DNA of 64,000 bases, from NCBI RefSeq assembly GCF_014764445.1, contig NZ_CP061722.1, positions 1 to 64,000 of the forward strand. Direction: 5' to 3'. This document shows, piece after piece, positions 43,453-50,835 of this stretch. The position numbers and the translations under genes are program-made. The notes under the pieces are model-generated. The model saw only the letters and a list, made by a program, of their open reading frames with translations. It ran no database searches and was not told where the DNA came from. Numbering within the stretch: position 1 is the first letter of the stretch; the number at the start of each line of letters is the position of its first letter. This DNA is from Pseudarthrobacter sp. BIM B-2242. GTDB taxonomy: Bacteria > Actinomycetota > Actinomycetes > Actinomycetales > Micrococcaceae.

Positions 43453-45536
43453 GCGGCAGCCTTCTTTCCTGCCAGCCGGCCCCAGAAGCCGACCTTCGGG
43501 GACTTGGGAGCCTTGGCGCCCCGGGCAGGAGCAGCAGCCTCAAGCTGGGCGGGACCCTCGGCGATGCGGCGGAATTCCTCGTTGCCGGTGATCCGCAGCA
43601 GTGCCGAGGACAGCGCGGTGCGCATCTGGTCGTTGGTGACCTCGGTGCGTCCGGCGTTCATGTTGTCGCGGATGGTGTCGTCGTTGGTGACGGAGCCCAG
43701 GAAGGTGGCGCGGCCGCTGAAGTGGGCGTGCAGCTTGGCGGCGTCCTTGACCTGGACCTCGGGAACCTTGTTGACGAAGATCATCTGCCGGTCCGGGGCG
43801 ACCCCGAGGGAGGCGAACTTGCGCAGCCGGGCGTTGAGGTTGTTCACGCCCACCGGGGTCATGTCGGCCACGCCGATGCCCCACGCGTCCTGGACCCAGG
43901 CCGGGACGAGAAGCTCGGAGAGCACCCGGGTGCGGTCGATCGCTTCAATGATCTGGGTGTCGAGGATGACGACGTCGGCGTTGCGGCGGCAGTACTCGAT
44001 GACGGCGCGGTAGGTGGTGTTGGTGACGATCTCGCCGTCGTCGATGTCTTCCGGCGGTGCGGCCACGAAACCGAACTTGATCTCACCCAGGCCCTGGCGG
44101 GGCGCCGCGGCGTTGATCGTTGCCGGGGACAGCACGGAGGACTCGACGTTGCCGATCGCAGCGTTGTAGATGGTGGGCACGTCGGTGCGGTTCAGGCGCA
44201 GGTAGGTGCGCAGGTCGCCCTGGCCGGAGTTGCCGTCGATGAGGATGGTGCGCAGGCCTGCATCGGCGCACAGCTGGGCCAGCTGCAGCGCGGTCGTGGT
44301 CTTGCCCACCCCGCCCTTGCCGGACCAGGAGATGATCAGCGATGCCAGGCCCGCGGCGGACCGTCCGGTGCCGTGCAGCTTGGCCGCCTCGAACGAGTCG
44401 AACACGGAGGCTGCGTCGTGGCCGCCAGTGTAGGCAACAGGTGCCGGGGCATCCCAGCCGGACTGGACGGGCGCAGCAACAGGTTCCGGTGCGCTCCAGG
44501 ACATTTCGGCGGGCGCTGCGGGAGCAGGAGCCGCTACCGGAGCGGGGGCAGGTGCAGGTGCTGCGGCAGGGGTGTTCCAGCCGAGGTCATCTGCCATCTG
44601 CTGCGCCGGTTCCGGAGCTGCCGGTGCCGGCCAGGTCTGGGTGGCCGGTGCGGCCTGGACCGGAGTCTCTGCAGCAACGGAGTCCCAGCCGAAGTCCTGG
44701 GCGGGCTGGACCGGCGCGGACACCGGTGCAGGAGCGGCAGGAGCAACAGCAACGGGTGCGGTCTGCACGGGCTGGACCGGAGTCTCGGCGGCCACGGTAT
44801 CCCAGCTCAGCTCATCAGATGGCTGGGTCGGTGCCGGCTGGTACTGCTGCGTCGGCGCTGCGGGTGCTGCGGCAACCGGGGGAACCCAGTCCTCTTCCGG
44901 CGGGACCGGGGTGAAGGAGAAGCCGGCCGTGGGAGCCGCTCCCTGCACGGGGAACGGGTCGTCGGCAAACGGATCCAGTGCGCTCGGATCCTGCAGGTTG
45001 GACGGGGCAGCCTCGGTGGCCAGACCGAAGAGGTCTGCGGCGGGGGCTGCAGGAGTCTGCTGGACCGGCGCCGGGGCGGGGTCGCCGAAGTCCAGGTCCG
45101 GCAGCAGCTGGAACGCCGGGTCGGCCTGGGGTGCGGGAGCAGCCGCGGCCGAGGGGAAGGAGACGTCACCGCCTGCGACGGCGGGCAGGCCGACGGCCGC
45201 CAGGACGCCGTTCAGCGTCGTGGGCAGGGTGATTTCCGCCACGGTCTCGGACATGATGGACGGCTCGCCGCCGGACCTGACAACGGCGACCCGGATGGGG
45301 GCCACCGACTGGATGCGTTCGACCCAGGCGCGCAGCCCGGCAATCGGCTGGTCGGTGACGATGATCGGGAAGGCGCCGAAGGTCGCGAAGCCCTCTTTGA
45401 CGGCGGCGATGCCGCCCCGGAAGTCCGGTCCGGTGACGACATGAAGGCCCAGGCTGTTCAACGCCCCGGCCAGCTCTGGAAGCTCAATGAGGCCGATGCG
45501 GGGAATCTGGCCTGCGTAGGAAGATGAAGTGTTCAC
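43449..45536 (-). CDS. ParA/MinD-family ATPase with CpaE-like N-terminus and Trp-motif linker
   Basis: A 695-residue protein in three parts: an N-terminal receiver-like domain (about 1-115, as in CpaE/TadZ), a Pro/Ala-rich linker (about 120-395) with repeated acidic-aromatic motifs (ELSWDT, DFGWDS, DLGWNT, EMSWSA, QSGWDA), and a C-terminal ATPase domain with the deviant Walker A KGGVGKTTT (about 404-412) and LIDGNSGQGD. Likely role: segregation or polar positioning of the element. The GTG start coincides with the class A +1. First gene of an overlapping operon with an unknown protein, mIHF-like and sigma-like genes. Confidence 0.78.
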   Translation of the reverse strand: MNTSSSYAGQIPRIGLIELPELAGALNSLGLHVVTGPDFRGGIAAVKEGFATFGAFPIIVTDQPIAGLRAWVERIQSVAPIRVAVVRSGGEPSIMSETVAEITLPTTLNGVLAAVGLPAVAGGDVSFPSAAAAPAPQADPAFQLLPDLDFGDPAPAPVQQTPAAPAADLFGLATEAAPSNLQDPSALDPFADDPFPVQGAAPTAGFSFTPVPPEEDWVPPVAAAPAAPTQQYQPAPTQPSDELSWDTVAAETPVQPVQTAPVAVAPAAPAPVSAPVQPAQDFGWDSVAAETPVQAAPATQTWPAPAAPEPAQQMADDLGWNTPAAAPAPAPAPVAAPAPAAPAEMSWSAPEPVAAPVQSGWDAPAPVAYTGGHDAASVFDSFEAAKLHGTGRSAAGLASLIISWSGKGGVGKTTTALQLAQLCADAGLRTILIDGNSGQGDLRTYLRLNRTDVPTIYNAAIGNVESSVLSPATINAAAPRQGLGEIKFGFVAAPPEDIDDGEIVTNTTYRAVIEYCRRNADVVILDTQIIEAIDRTRVLSELLVPAWVQDAWGIGVADMTPVGVNNLNARLRKFASLGVAPDRQMIFVNKVPEVQVKDAAKLHAHFSGRATFLGSVTNDDTIRDNMNAGRTEVTNDQMRTALSSALLRITGNEEFRRIAEGPAQLEAAAPARGAKAPKSPKVGFWGRLAGKKAAA

Positions 45537-45573
45537 GCCCTCTTCTATGCGGCGCACCTCCCGACGGGCCGTC
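45536..45573 (-). promoter_or_regulatory. Class A promoter, leaderless (GTG)
   Basis: CCGTC at 45567-45563, CGCATAGAA with CAT at 45549-45547, 10 nt to the GTG at 45536. TGAC is one base farther upstream than usual. Confidence 0.6.
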
Positions 45574-45592
45574 AATGTGGACGCAAGTGCCC

Positions 45593-45632
45593 GGGAAGCA
45601 TTAGATTTGTGCCTAACGCATGCCTTCAACAC
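45593..45632 (+). promoter_or_regulatory. Possible class C promoter divergent from parA
   Basis: GGGAAGC followed 26 nt later by the CAT of CTAACGCATGCCTTC (CAT at 45619-45621). +1 by analogy near 45632, leaving a leader of about 20 nt. Confidence 0.3.
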
Positions 45633-45651
45633 AGAATCAGGGACCGCCGGA

Positions 45652-46320
45652 ATGAGTCAGCAAGACACCGTTTGGGTTTCCCGCTTTGTTGTTGCACTCT
45701 GCGAGCCCCTGCTCGACACCGAAACGCGCCAGGACATCGATGACCACATGGTCTCCCTGATCGCCAGCCGGCCGCAGTGGTGCGCCGCCTGGCTTTCCGG
45801 TTTCCTCTCCGACATCGTCCGCTCCCTGGATCCCGAGGACCCGTGGAGGAACCTGACGATCTCCAAGGGCAAGGCCCTGCTGCCGGACGGGACCCCGTTC
45901 GGGTCCTGGGTCGATGCCACGGACCTGATCCACGCCTCCACGATGGACCAGCGCTCCGACCTCGGCCTCGCAGCCCTGGTCACCCCGCTCTCCGACGAGT
46001 CCTCAATCCTGATGGCCACCGCGTCCCAGGGCTGGCACGCCACGCTCCACTGGCTTGAGTCCAATCTGGTGCTCGCCACCGGCCTGGACCCGGAACAGGC
46101 CCGCGCCTACTTCAATACCGCCGTCCGGACGCTGCGCTGGGCAATACACCGCCGGCGCCTCTTCACCGGCATGGAGGACCAGTTCGTTCCGGTCGCCGGT
46201 GATGCCTGGATCAACCGTGCCGAACTGATCGTCGCCGGCAAGCCGTGGGACGAAGCCCGCGCGGCCCGCTACCTGAACGCCAACACGGTCGAGGCCGGCA
46301 ACTACAAGCAGTTCACCTAA
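45652..46320 (+). CDS. Hypothetical protein divergent from parA
   Basis: A 222-residue mostly helical protein with no recognised domain. It contains several Trp-rich segments (ASRPQWCAAWLSGFL, GWHATLHWLES) and a C-terminal ARYLNANTVEAGNYKQFT. ATG chosen near a weak SD (CAGGGACC); an open frame extends upstream into the divergent promoter region, which is unlikely to be translated. Confidence 0.6.
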   Translation: MSQQDTVWVSRFVVALCEPLLDTETRQDIDDHMVSLIASRPQWCAAWLSGFLSDIVRSLDPEDPWRNLTISKGKALLPDGTPFGSWVDATDLIHASTMDQRSDLGLAALVTPLSDESSILMATASQGWHATLHWLESNLVLATGLDPEQARAYFNTAVRTLRWAIHRRRLFTGMEDQFVPVAGDAWINRAELIVAGKPWDEARAARYLNANTVEAGNYKQFT

Positions 46321-46333
46321 GCCCGGCACCTCC

Positions 46334-46609
46334 ATGAGCCCCAGCTTCCCGATCCTCGAGTCCGTGCGTGCGCTGTTCCCGAAGAGCGCCAACCGGACCA
46401 TCATGGTCGCCAACGCCTGGAATCCTGCGGATTCGAAACTGGAGCGCCCCGAACCCAACGGCTGGGAGGACGGATGGACCCACGTGGGGAAGCCGGCCAC
46501 CCGTGACGTGGTCCAGGACCTGAAGGACAAGGGCTTCACCGTGGTCAACCTCGAAGCGAGCGGTGTCGCCAACAGGCACAAGGACGTCCCCATCTCAGCC
46601 TTGCTGTAG
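46334..46609 (+). CDS. Hypothetical small protein
   Basis: A 91-residue protein (MSPSFPILESVRALF start) beginning 13 nt after the previous gene, probably cotranscribed. Contains NPADSKLERPEPNGWEDGW and a short alpha/beta C-terminal segment. No family recognised and no clear SD. Confidence 0.5.
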   Translation: MSPSFPILESVRALFPKSANRTIMVANAWNPADSKLERPEPNGWEDGWTHVGKPATRDVVQDLKDKGFTVVNLEASGVANRHKDVPISALL

Positions 46610-46638
46610 GTCCTGCACGCCGGCACCGTTTCGTATCC

Positions 46639-46676
46639 GGTGAGCGGACACTGAGGGCCCGCACACATGGGGTTCA
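46639..46676 (+). promoter_or_regulatory. Class B promoter, leaderless
   Basis: GGTGAGC at 46639-46645 (same heptamer as at 2335), 13 nt, CCGCACACAT at 46659-46668, 7 nt to the ATG at 46676. Confidence 0.65.
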
Positions 46677-47092
46677 TGGACCTCAAACCCACCGCGGTGC
46701 TTGTGACTGTTGACGCAGCACTGCTGGCTCCGGCTCCTCCGGAACCGGACACCCCGATGCTCAAGCTCATCCGGCTCGAACGCACCCTGGGGCACAAGGT
46801 TTTCATCCTCACATCCCTGCCCGAGCGCTTCCGTGCCGTCCTGTACGCCTGGCTGCGGCGCCTCGGCCTCGAATCCGACGGCATCCTGATGCGCGCCGAC
46901 GGCGAGCATTGCCCCGACGCCCAGCTGAAGACCGCAATGGCCGCCGCTGTGATGAAGCGCCACCATGTCGTCCACGCCTACAACGACCGGGCTGACAGCC
47001 ACATCGCCTACACCCGCCTTGGACTGAATGCCACGCGCTGCGCGCTGCCCGCACACAGTCCGGTACAAGCACACGCCCAAACAGAAAGCTAA
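46676..47092 (+). CDS. HAD-fold protein resembling PnkP 3'-phosphatase, degenerate
   Basis: A 138-residue protein collinear with the HAD phosphatase domain of polynucleotide kinase-phosphatases: motif II VFILTSLPERFRAVLYAW, then GILMRADGEHCPDAQLKT, then HAYNDRADS. However motif I, normally DxDG, reads TVDAALL, lacking the nucleophile Asp, and motif IV has ND instead of DD. It is probably an inactive or binding-only relative. The ATG at the class B +1 is preferred; an in-frame start 9 nt upstream would overlap the -10 box. Confidence 0.6.
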   Translation: MDLKPTAVLVTVDAALLAPAPPEPDTPMLKLIRLERTLGHKVFILTSLPERFRAVLYAWLRRLGLESDGILMRADGEHCPDAQLKTAMAAAVMKRHHVVHAYNDRADSHIAYTRLGLNATRCALPAHSPVQAHAQTES

Positions 47093-47096
47093 GACC

Positions 47097-47342
47097 ATGT
47101 CAGCACCTGCAATCCTCGCCAACGCCCACACCTCCGACCGCTGGAACCTCACCCCCGCCAACGGGCACTCCATCCTGGAGACCGGCACCGACACGCTGTA
47201 CCTGGGAGAGGACCCCGAGCTGGCGGCCCTCGTCGCCGCGGCACCGAAGATGGCCCGCGCGCTGAACGCGGCCCTGAACCTGGATCTGGGCACCGAGGCC
47301 GAGCGGCTCCTGCGGGCCGAGATCGCCTCCTGCCTGCGCTGA
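47097..47342 (+). CDS. Hypothetical small protein
   Basis: An 81-residue protein starting 4 nt after the HAD-like gene, so in the same transcript. Pattern SDRWNLTPANGHSIL and LAALVAAAPKMARALNAALNL resembles small phage/plasmid proteins ending in a helix-rich KMARAL segment. Function unknown. Confidence 0.55.
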   Translation: MSAPAILANAHTSDRWNLTPANGHSILETGTDTLYLGEDPELAALVAAAPKMARALNAALNLDLGTEAERLLRAEIASCLR

Positions 47343-47344
47343 CC

Positions 47345-47382
47345 GGGGAGGGGTGTCCGTGGCGCCGCACACATAGGGCGCA
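47345..47382 (+). promoter_or_regulatory. Class B promoter
   Basis: GGGGAGG at 47345-47351, 13 nt, CCGCACACAT at 47365-47374, +1 at 47382. Leader of about 58 nt before the ATG at 47440. Confidence 0.65.
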
Positions 47383-47439
47383 CCCATCACGCTGAGCCGT
47401 GCCGCCTGCCGGACGCTCCCCTACGGAAGAATCGAATCC

Positions 47440-48105
47440 ATGCACGACGAAGGTTACGTCCAGCCCATCATGCTGCTTGTCGACAAGTCGTCGCCGGCAG
47501 CCCACATCGACGGCGTCCACGCCGCGGCCCTGGCCAGCGTCCTCGCCTACGCCGAAGAAACCCTGTCCCTGGTGGACCCCGATCCGTCCTGGGCCTCGTG
47601 GCTGGACGGTCCGTTCACCAAGTCGGTCCGCCGCGCTGACGCGAAGACCTACGAGAAGATCAGTACGAAGTTCACCGCCGCCGAGCACGCCGCCGTCACT
47701 GTCGGCAAGGCCCAGGCGATGGCGTTCCGTCCCACCACGTACGGGGCCATGTCCCGGCACCTGGCCAAGCTTCAGGTCTCCGGCACCGACCTGCCCAAGC
47801 GCGCCACCGACCACCCCATCATTGCGCCCGAGGGCTCCCCCGTCCTGGTGCTGAACGCCGGACTGGGCATGTCCACCGGCAAGCAGAGCGCCCAGGCAGG
47901 GCATGCACTGTTCGCCTGGTTCCTGTCCCTGGACACCCCGGCCCGCCGGGCCTGGTACGAGGCAGGCTGCCCGTTCCGGATCGAGCTGGTCCAGCAGGAA
48001 GCGTTCGACGACTACGCCAGGGGCGTCCCCGAGGACCTGCTGATCGTCGACGCCGGCCGGACCGAGATCGACCCCGGAACCGCCACCGCCTTCGTCAAGG
48101 CCTGA
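47440..48105 (+). CDS. Peptidyl-tRNA hydrolase (PTH2-like) domain protein
   Basis: A 221-residue protein. The C-terminal half matches the PTH2 fold: LNAGLGMSTGKQSAQAGHA (about 132-150, cf. the conserved MSKGKxxAQVxHA), then ELVQQEAFDDYA and LLIVDAGRTEIDPGTATAFV (cf. DAGxTExxPGTxT). The N-terminal 115 residues are helical and unrecognised. PTH2 enzymes release peptides from stalled peptidyl-tRNA. A plasmid copy could rescue translation stress, possibly including that from leaderless mRNAs (inference). Confidence 0.75.
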   Translation: MHDEGYVQPIMLLVDKSSPAAHIDGVHAAALASVLAYAEETLSLVDPDPSWASWLDGPFTKSVRRADAKTYEKISTKFTAAEHAAVTVGKAQAMAFRPTTYGAMSRHLAKLQVSGTDLPKRATDHPIIAPEGSPVLVLNAGLGMSTGKQSAQAGHALFAWFLSLDTPARRAWYEAGCPFRIELVQQEAFDDYARGVPEDLLIVDAGRTEIDPGTATAFVKA

Positions 48106-48121
48106 CCCGCAAGCTCACAGC

Positions 48122-48163
48122 AAGGGCGCCGCTAATCTCATTGGTATTGAGAGCGGCGCCTTT
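48122..48163 (+). terminator. Terminator after the PTH2-like gene
   Basis: GGCGCCGCT / AGCGGCGCC stem with a secondary TCTCA/TGAGA stem in the loop and TTTG after it. Confidence 0.7.
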
Positions 48164-48189
48164 GTCGTTCCCGGACAGAAAGGCCTCCC

Positions 48190-48345
48190 ATGGCACAGAA
48201 AGAAGCAGACCCGGTCAAGAAGGCGGAGGCACTCAGGCGGACGCAACGCCATAACGGCGCGTTCGCCTCCGGATTCGCATCGGTATCACCAGCCAGGCAA
48301 GTGCCGGCCGACGGTCCGGACGAGGACACCGCCGCCCAGGAGTAG
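48190..48345 (+). CDS. Small basic/polar hypothetical protein
   Basis: A 51-residue protein (MAQKEADPVKKAEALRRTQR...). SD AAAGG 7 nt upstream. A short basic helix followed by a disordered acidic tail. No function recognised. Confidence 0.5.
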   Translation: MAQKEADPVKKAEALRRTQRHNGAFASGFASVSPARQVPADGPDEDTAAQE

Positions 48346-48358
48346 CCAGGTTCTCCGC

Positions 48359-48396
48359 GTGCACGTCTGGGCGGCCCGCCGGACACATAGCGGGCA
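48359..48396 (+). promoter_or_regulatory. Class B promoter, leaderless
   Basis: GTGCACG at 48359-48365, 13 nt, CCGGACACAT at 48379-48388, 7 nt to the ATG at 48396. Confidence 0.6.
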
Positions 48397-49169
48397 TGAA
48401 CACGCTGTTCGCGGAGACCCCGCTCAAGGAAATGGATCCCTCGGCCCTGTCCCAGGCGATCATGCACAAGGCTGCGGCCGCCGGCATGGACCTGGACCGG
48501 GTCGCTGAGGCCATTGACGCCGCCACCTACCTGCACCTGGGCCAGACCCGGGCCAACCGTGGGCCGTTCGCGAGGACCCCGTATATTGAACACCCTCTTC
48601 GTGGAGGGCTCAGAGTCCTGCGCTGGGGCGTCACGGCTGAGCACATTCTGCTGGCGATCCTGCTCCACGACGTCGTCGAGGACTGCCTGGAGCGGCTGCT
48701 GGCGCGGTTCGTACCCGGTGACCACTCCGGACTGGACATCCAGTCCAAGCGCGGTCTGGCGTACGCGTGGATCGCGTCGCGCTTCGGAGCGGGGACGGCC
48801 CGCATCGTCGATGCCCTGACCAACCCTCCCGGCGGAGCAGAGCAGAAGACCCGCGCCGAGAAGAACACCGAATACCTGCTGCACGTGAGGCTGGCCGTGA
48901 CCGATGACGCAGAGGTATTCATCGGTAAACTCATCGACTTCGACGACAACGCCGGGGGCCTGCACCACAACGCGGTGCCCGGCAACGAGAAGATGGTGGG
49001 CCGCCTGGCGGTCAAGTACGGCCCGGTCGCTGATGTCTTTGCGATGGAGTTCGTCCGCAATGCCGATGCCATCAGAGCGCTGGTGTCGGAGGACGGCTTC
49101 GCCACCATCACCACGAAGATGACGTCCATCAAGGGGCGCCTGGTCGGGCTGGCGGCTCAATATGCCTGA
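48396..49169 (+). CDS. HD-domain hydrolase of RelA/SpoT (small alarmone hydrolase) type
   Basis: A 257-residue protein with TPYIEHPLRGGLRVLRW (about 62-78) and LLAILLHDVVEDC (about 86-98), the spacing seen in SpoT/MESH1 (p)ppGpp hydrolases (YIxHP..., LLHDVxED). Downstream RLAVTDDAEVFIGKLIDFDDN supplies the usual K..D..DN. No synthetase domain. It could degrade (p)ppGpp or a related nucleotide and so counter stringent or defence signalling. Leaderless ATG. Confidence 0.72.
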   Translation: MNTLFAETPLKEMDPSALSQAIMHKAAAAGMDLDRVAEAIDAATYLHLGQTRANRGPFARTPYIEHPLRGGLRVLRWGVTAEHILLAILLHDVVEDCLERLLARFVPGDHSGLDIQSKRGLAYAWIASRFGAGTARIVDALTNPPGGAEQKTRAEKNTEYLLHVRLAVTDDAEVFIGKLIDFDDNAGGLHHNAVPGNEKMVGRLAVKYGPVADVFAMEFVRNADAIRALVSEDGFATITTKMTSIKGRLVGLAAQYA

Positions 49170-49455
49170 ACTGGTGTTGGCCGCCGCGGACCCCTGCTCG
49201 CCGGCAAGCCGCAGGGGTGCCGCAGCGGGCACGGTGAGCAGGCAGGATCATCCGGGGCACGCCACAGGCGTGGGGACCTCGTTTGGGGAAATCTTGAACC
49301 GGGACGTGCCGGAGGAGCTGCCGCTCGGGGAATGCGTCATATGTGACAGGGACGGGAACCCGGTCATCGTGACGTTGACGTCACACGACGCGCTGGTGGT
49401 GGCCCGGCTGCAGGACGTGGAGGATCATCCTGACCTGCTGCCGGAGGACTGCTAG
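49162..49455 (+). CDS. Hypothetical protein coupled to the HD hydrolase
   Basis: A 97-residue protein whose ATG overlaps the end of the HD gene by 8 nt. Pro/Gly-rich N-terminal half; the C-terminal half has CVICDRDGNPVIVTLTSHDALVVA, a small beta-rich module reminiscent of antitoxin-like or adaptor domains, but no family is assigned. Its TAG shares CTAG with the convergent stop of the next gene. Confidence 0.55.
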   Translation: MPELVLAAADPCSPASRRGAAAGTVSRQDHPGHATGVGTSFGEILNRDVPEELPLGECVICDRDGNPVIVTLTSHDALVVARLQDVEDHPDLLPEDC

Positions 49456-49718
49456 GCCGACCGAAGCCCGGGCAGCGATACTGCTGACCCCGGGATCAGG
49501 GGCATGAGTCCGGTATTGGGACCCGGCTCGGCGATTGCGCTGGCGCGCAGGCACTGCGGGCAGGTGGCGTCCATGTCCAGGAGCCAGCCGGCCTTCCGGG
49601 CCAGACGGGTGGCCACGCTGAGCGGGTGGTGGTAGACGACCGTTGAGCGGTCGGGGCAGACGAGGCCGTGAGTCCCGTCACAGGAGACAGTGGTTACAGT
49701 GATGGCAAGAATCGACAT
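49452..49718 (-). CDS. Small cysteine-containing hypothetical protein
   Basis: An 88-residue minus-strand protein with CDGTHGLVC and CPQC (about 13-21 and 53-56), possibly a zinc site. Convergent with the preceding gene. Weak SD (GAAAG). Function unknown. Confidence 0.5.
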   Translation of the reverse strand: MSILAITVTTVSCDGTHGLVCPDRSTVVYHHPLSVATRLARKAGWLLDMDATCPQCLRASAIAEPGPNTGLMPLIPGSAVSLPGLRSA

Positions 49719-49773
49719 TGAGAGAAGCTTTCGGAACCGGCCCGTGGGGATCGGGCAGACAGAACGGGAAAGG

Positions 49774-50550
49774 TCAGCGGCGCACTGCGGCGACGGCGTC
49801 GGAGATGGGCATTGAGGCTGCGGGGCCGTGGCCGGGGAGGATCACCGAGGCATCGATGCCGTCGAGTGCGTCCAGCGCGGGGACTGTGCCTGCAGGGTCT
49901 GAGTGGAACATCGGGTCGAGCATCTGCGCACCAGTAAAGGGGCTGAGCGCATGGCCGGTCACTAGGGCGTCGCCTGTGGCGATCGCTCCAGCCTCCGGGA
50001 ATACCAGGACGGCACTTCCTGCCGTATGTCCGGGTACGCTGACCGCTCTGGGGCGGCCGGGAAGATTGTGAAGCATTTCCGCGGTCCAAGGCTCGGCCGA
50101 CGGAACCGGCTCGGCGCGGAGCGCGCCGGCGGAGATGGCGTGGATCATCCACTTCAGCACCCGCGGGTTCCAGGACCGGGAGATTACGGTGGCCAGGGTG
50201 ACCTGGTGCTTCTCGTGGCCCTGGACGTGGGCCAGTTCCTCGGGGCTGCACAGCACGGGGGTACCGTACAGGCGGGAGAACTGGGCAGCAGACCCGGTGT
50301 GGTCCACGTGGCCGTGGGTGATGAGGATGGCTTTTGCGTCCTCGGGGCGGAGGTCCAGGCTGCGGATGGAGTCGAGGACCAGCGGGGCGTCGGCCGGGTA
50401 GCCGGAGTCGATCAGAATGAAGCCGGAGTCGTCGCGGACGATGATCCAGTTGGACGCCGGCCCCTCGACGAAGAAGACGCCGGGTGCGGGTTCCGACACG
50501 GTATGTCGGTCGGTTTGCCCGGCAGTGCGGGCGGCTTTACGGTGCAGCAA
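49774..50550 (-). CDS. Metallo-beta-lactamase-fold hydrolase
   Basis: A 258-residue MBL-fold protein. Metal-binding motif ITHGHVDHTGS (about 77-87), later His in VPGHTAGS (about 171-178), Asp in ATGDALVTGH (about 190-199), and LPGHGPA near the C-terminus. Substrate cannot be predicted. TTG start with SD AGGAG 7 nt upstream. It looks like a host-type gene rather than one of the class A/B units, since neither motif precedes it. Confidence 0.8.
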   Translation of the reverse strand: MLHRKAARTAGQTDRHTVSEPAPGVFFVEGPASNWIIVRDDSGFILIDSGYPADAPLVLDSIRSLDLRPEDAKAILITHGHVDHTGSAAQFSRLYGTPVLCSPEELAHVQGHEKHQVTLATVISRSWNPRVLKWMIHAISAGALRAEPVPSAEPWTAEMLHNLPGRPRAVSVPGHTAGSAVLVFPEAGAIATGDALVTGHALSPFTGAQMLDPMFHSDPAGTVPALDALDGIDASVILPGHGPAASMPISDAVAAVRR

Positions 50551-50639
50551 AGCTGTACTCCTGAAGTGTTCAAAGGATGCTTGTACAGCCAGCCGGGCGT
50601 CCGCCAGAAGGGCTTAGGGCTACAGCATATACACGCGGA

Positions 50640-50669
50640 TTGGACATGTTCAAATTGGACTTTGGACAT
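50640..50669. repeat. TTGGAC repeats in the divergent intergenic region
   Basis: TTGGACAT at 50640 and 50662 and TTGGACT at 50655, in the 285-bp region between the MBL gene and the PAS-like gene. An inverted pair GGACAAT (50737-50743) / ATTGTCC (50784-50790) also lies here. These could be regulator-binding sites. Confidence 0.35.
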
Positions 50670-50790
50670 CCCGCCGCATCTCAAATGCGAGTTTACGACT
50701 ATGTTGTGACGGGCATGACAAGGCCTGTCAGTTAATGGACAATAGGCGAGGTTCCGCTCCGGGACCCGCCTTGTTGCGTGCCGATTGTCC

Positions 50791-50826
50791 GGGACAGCAG
50801 GCGTAAATGGGGATATAAGAATGGGG
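50791..50826 (+). promoter_or_regulatory. Vegetative-type promoter for the PAS-like gene
   Basis: GGGACA at 50791-50796, 17 nt, TATAAG at 50814-50819; +1 near 50826. The downstream ATG at 50821 opens only two codons. Confidence 0.45.
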
Positions 50827-50835
50827 TAACGCCGT

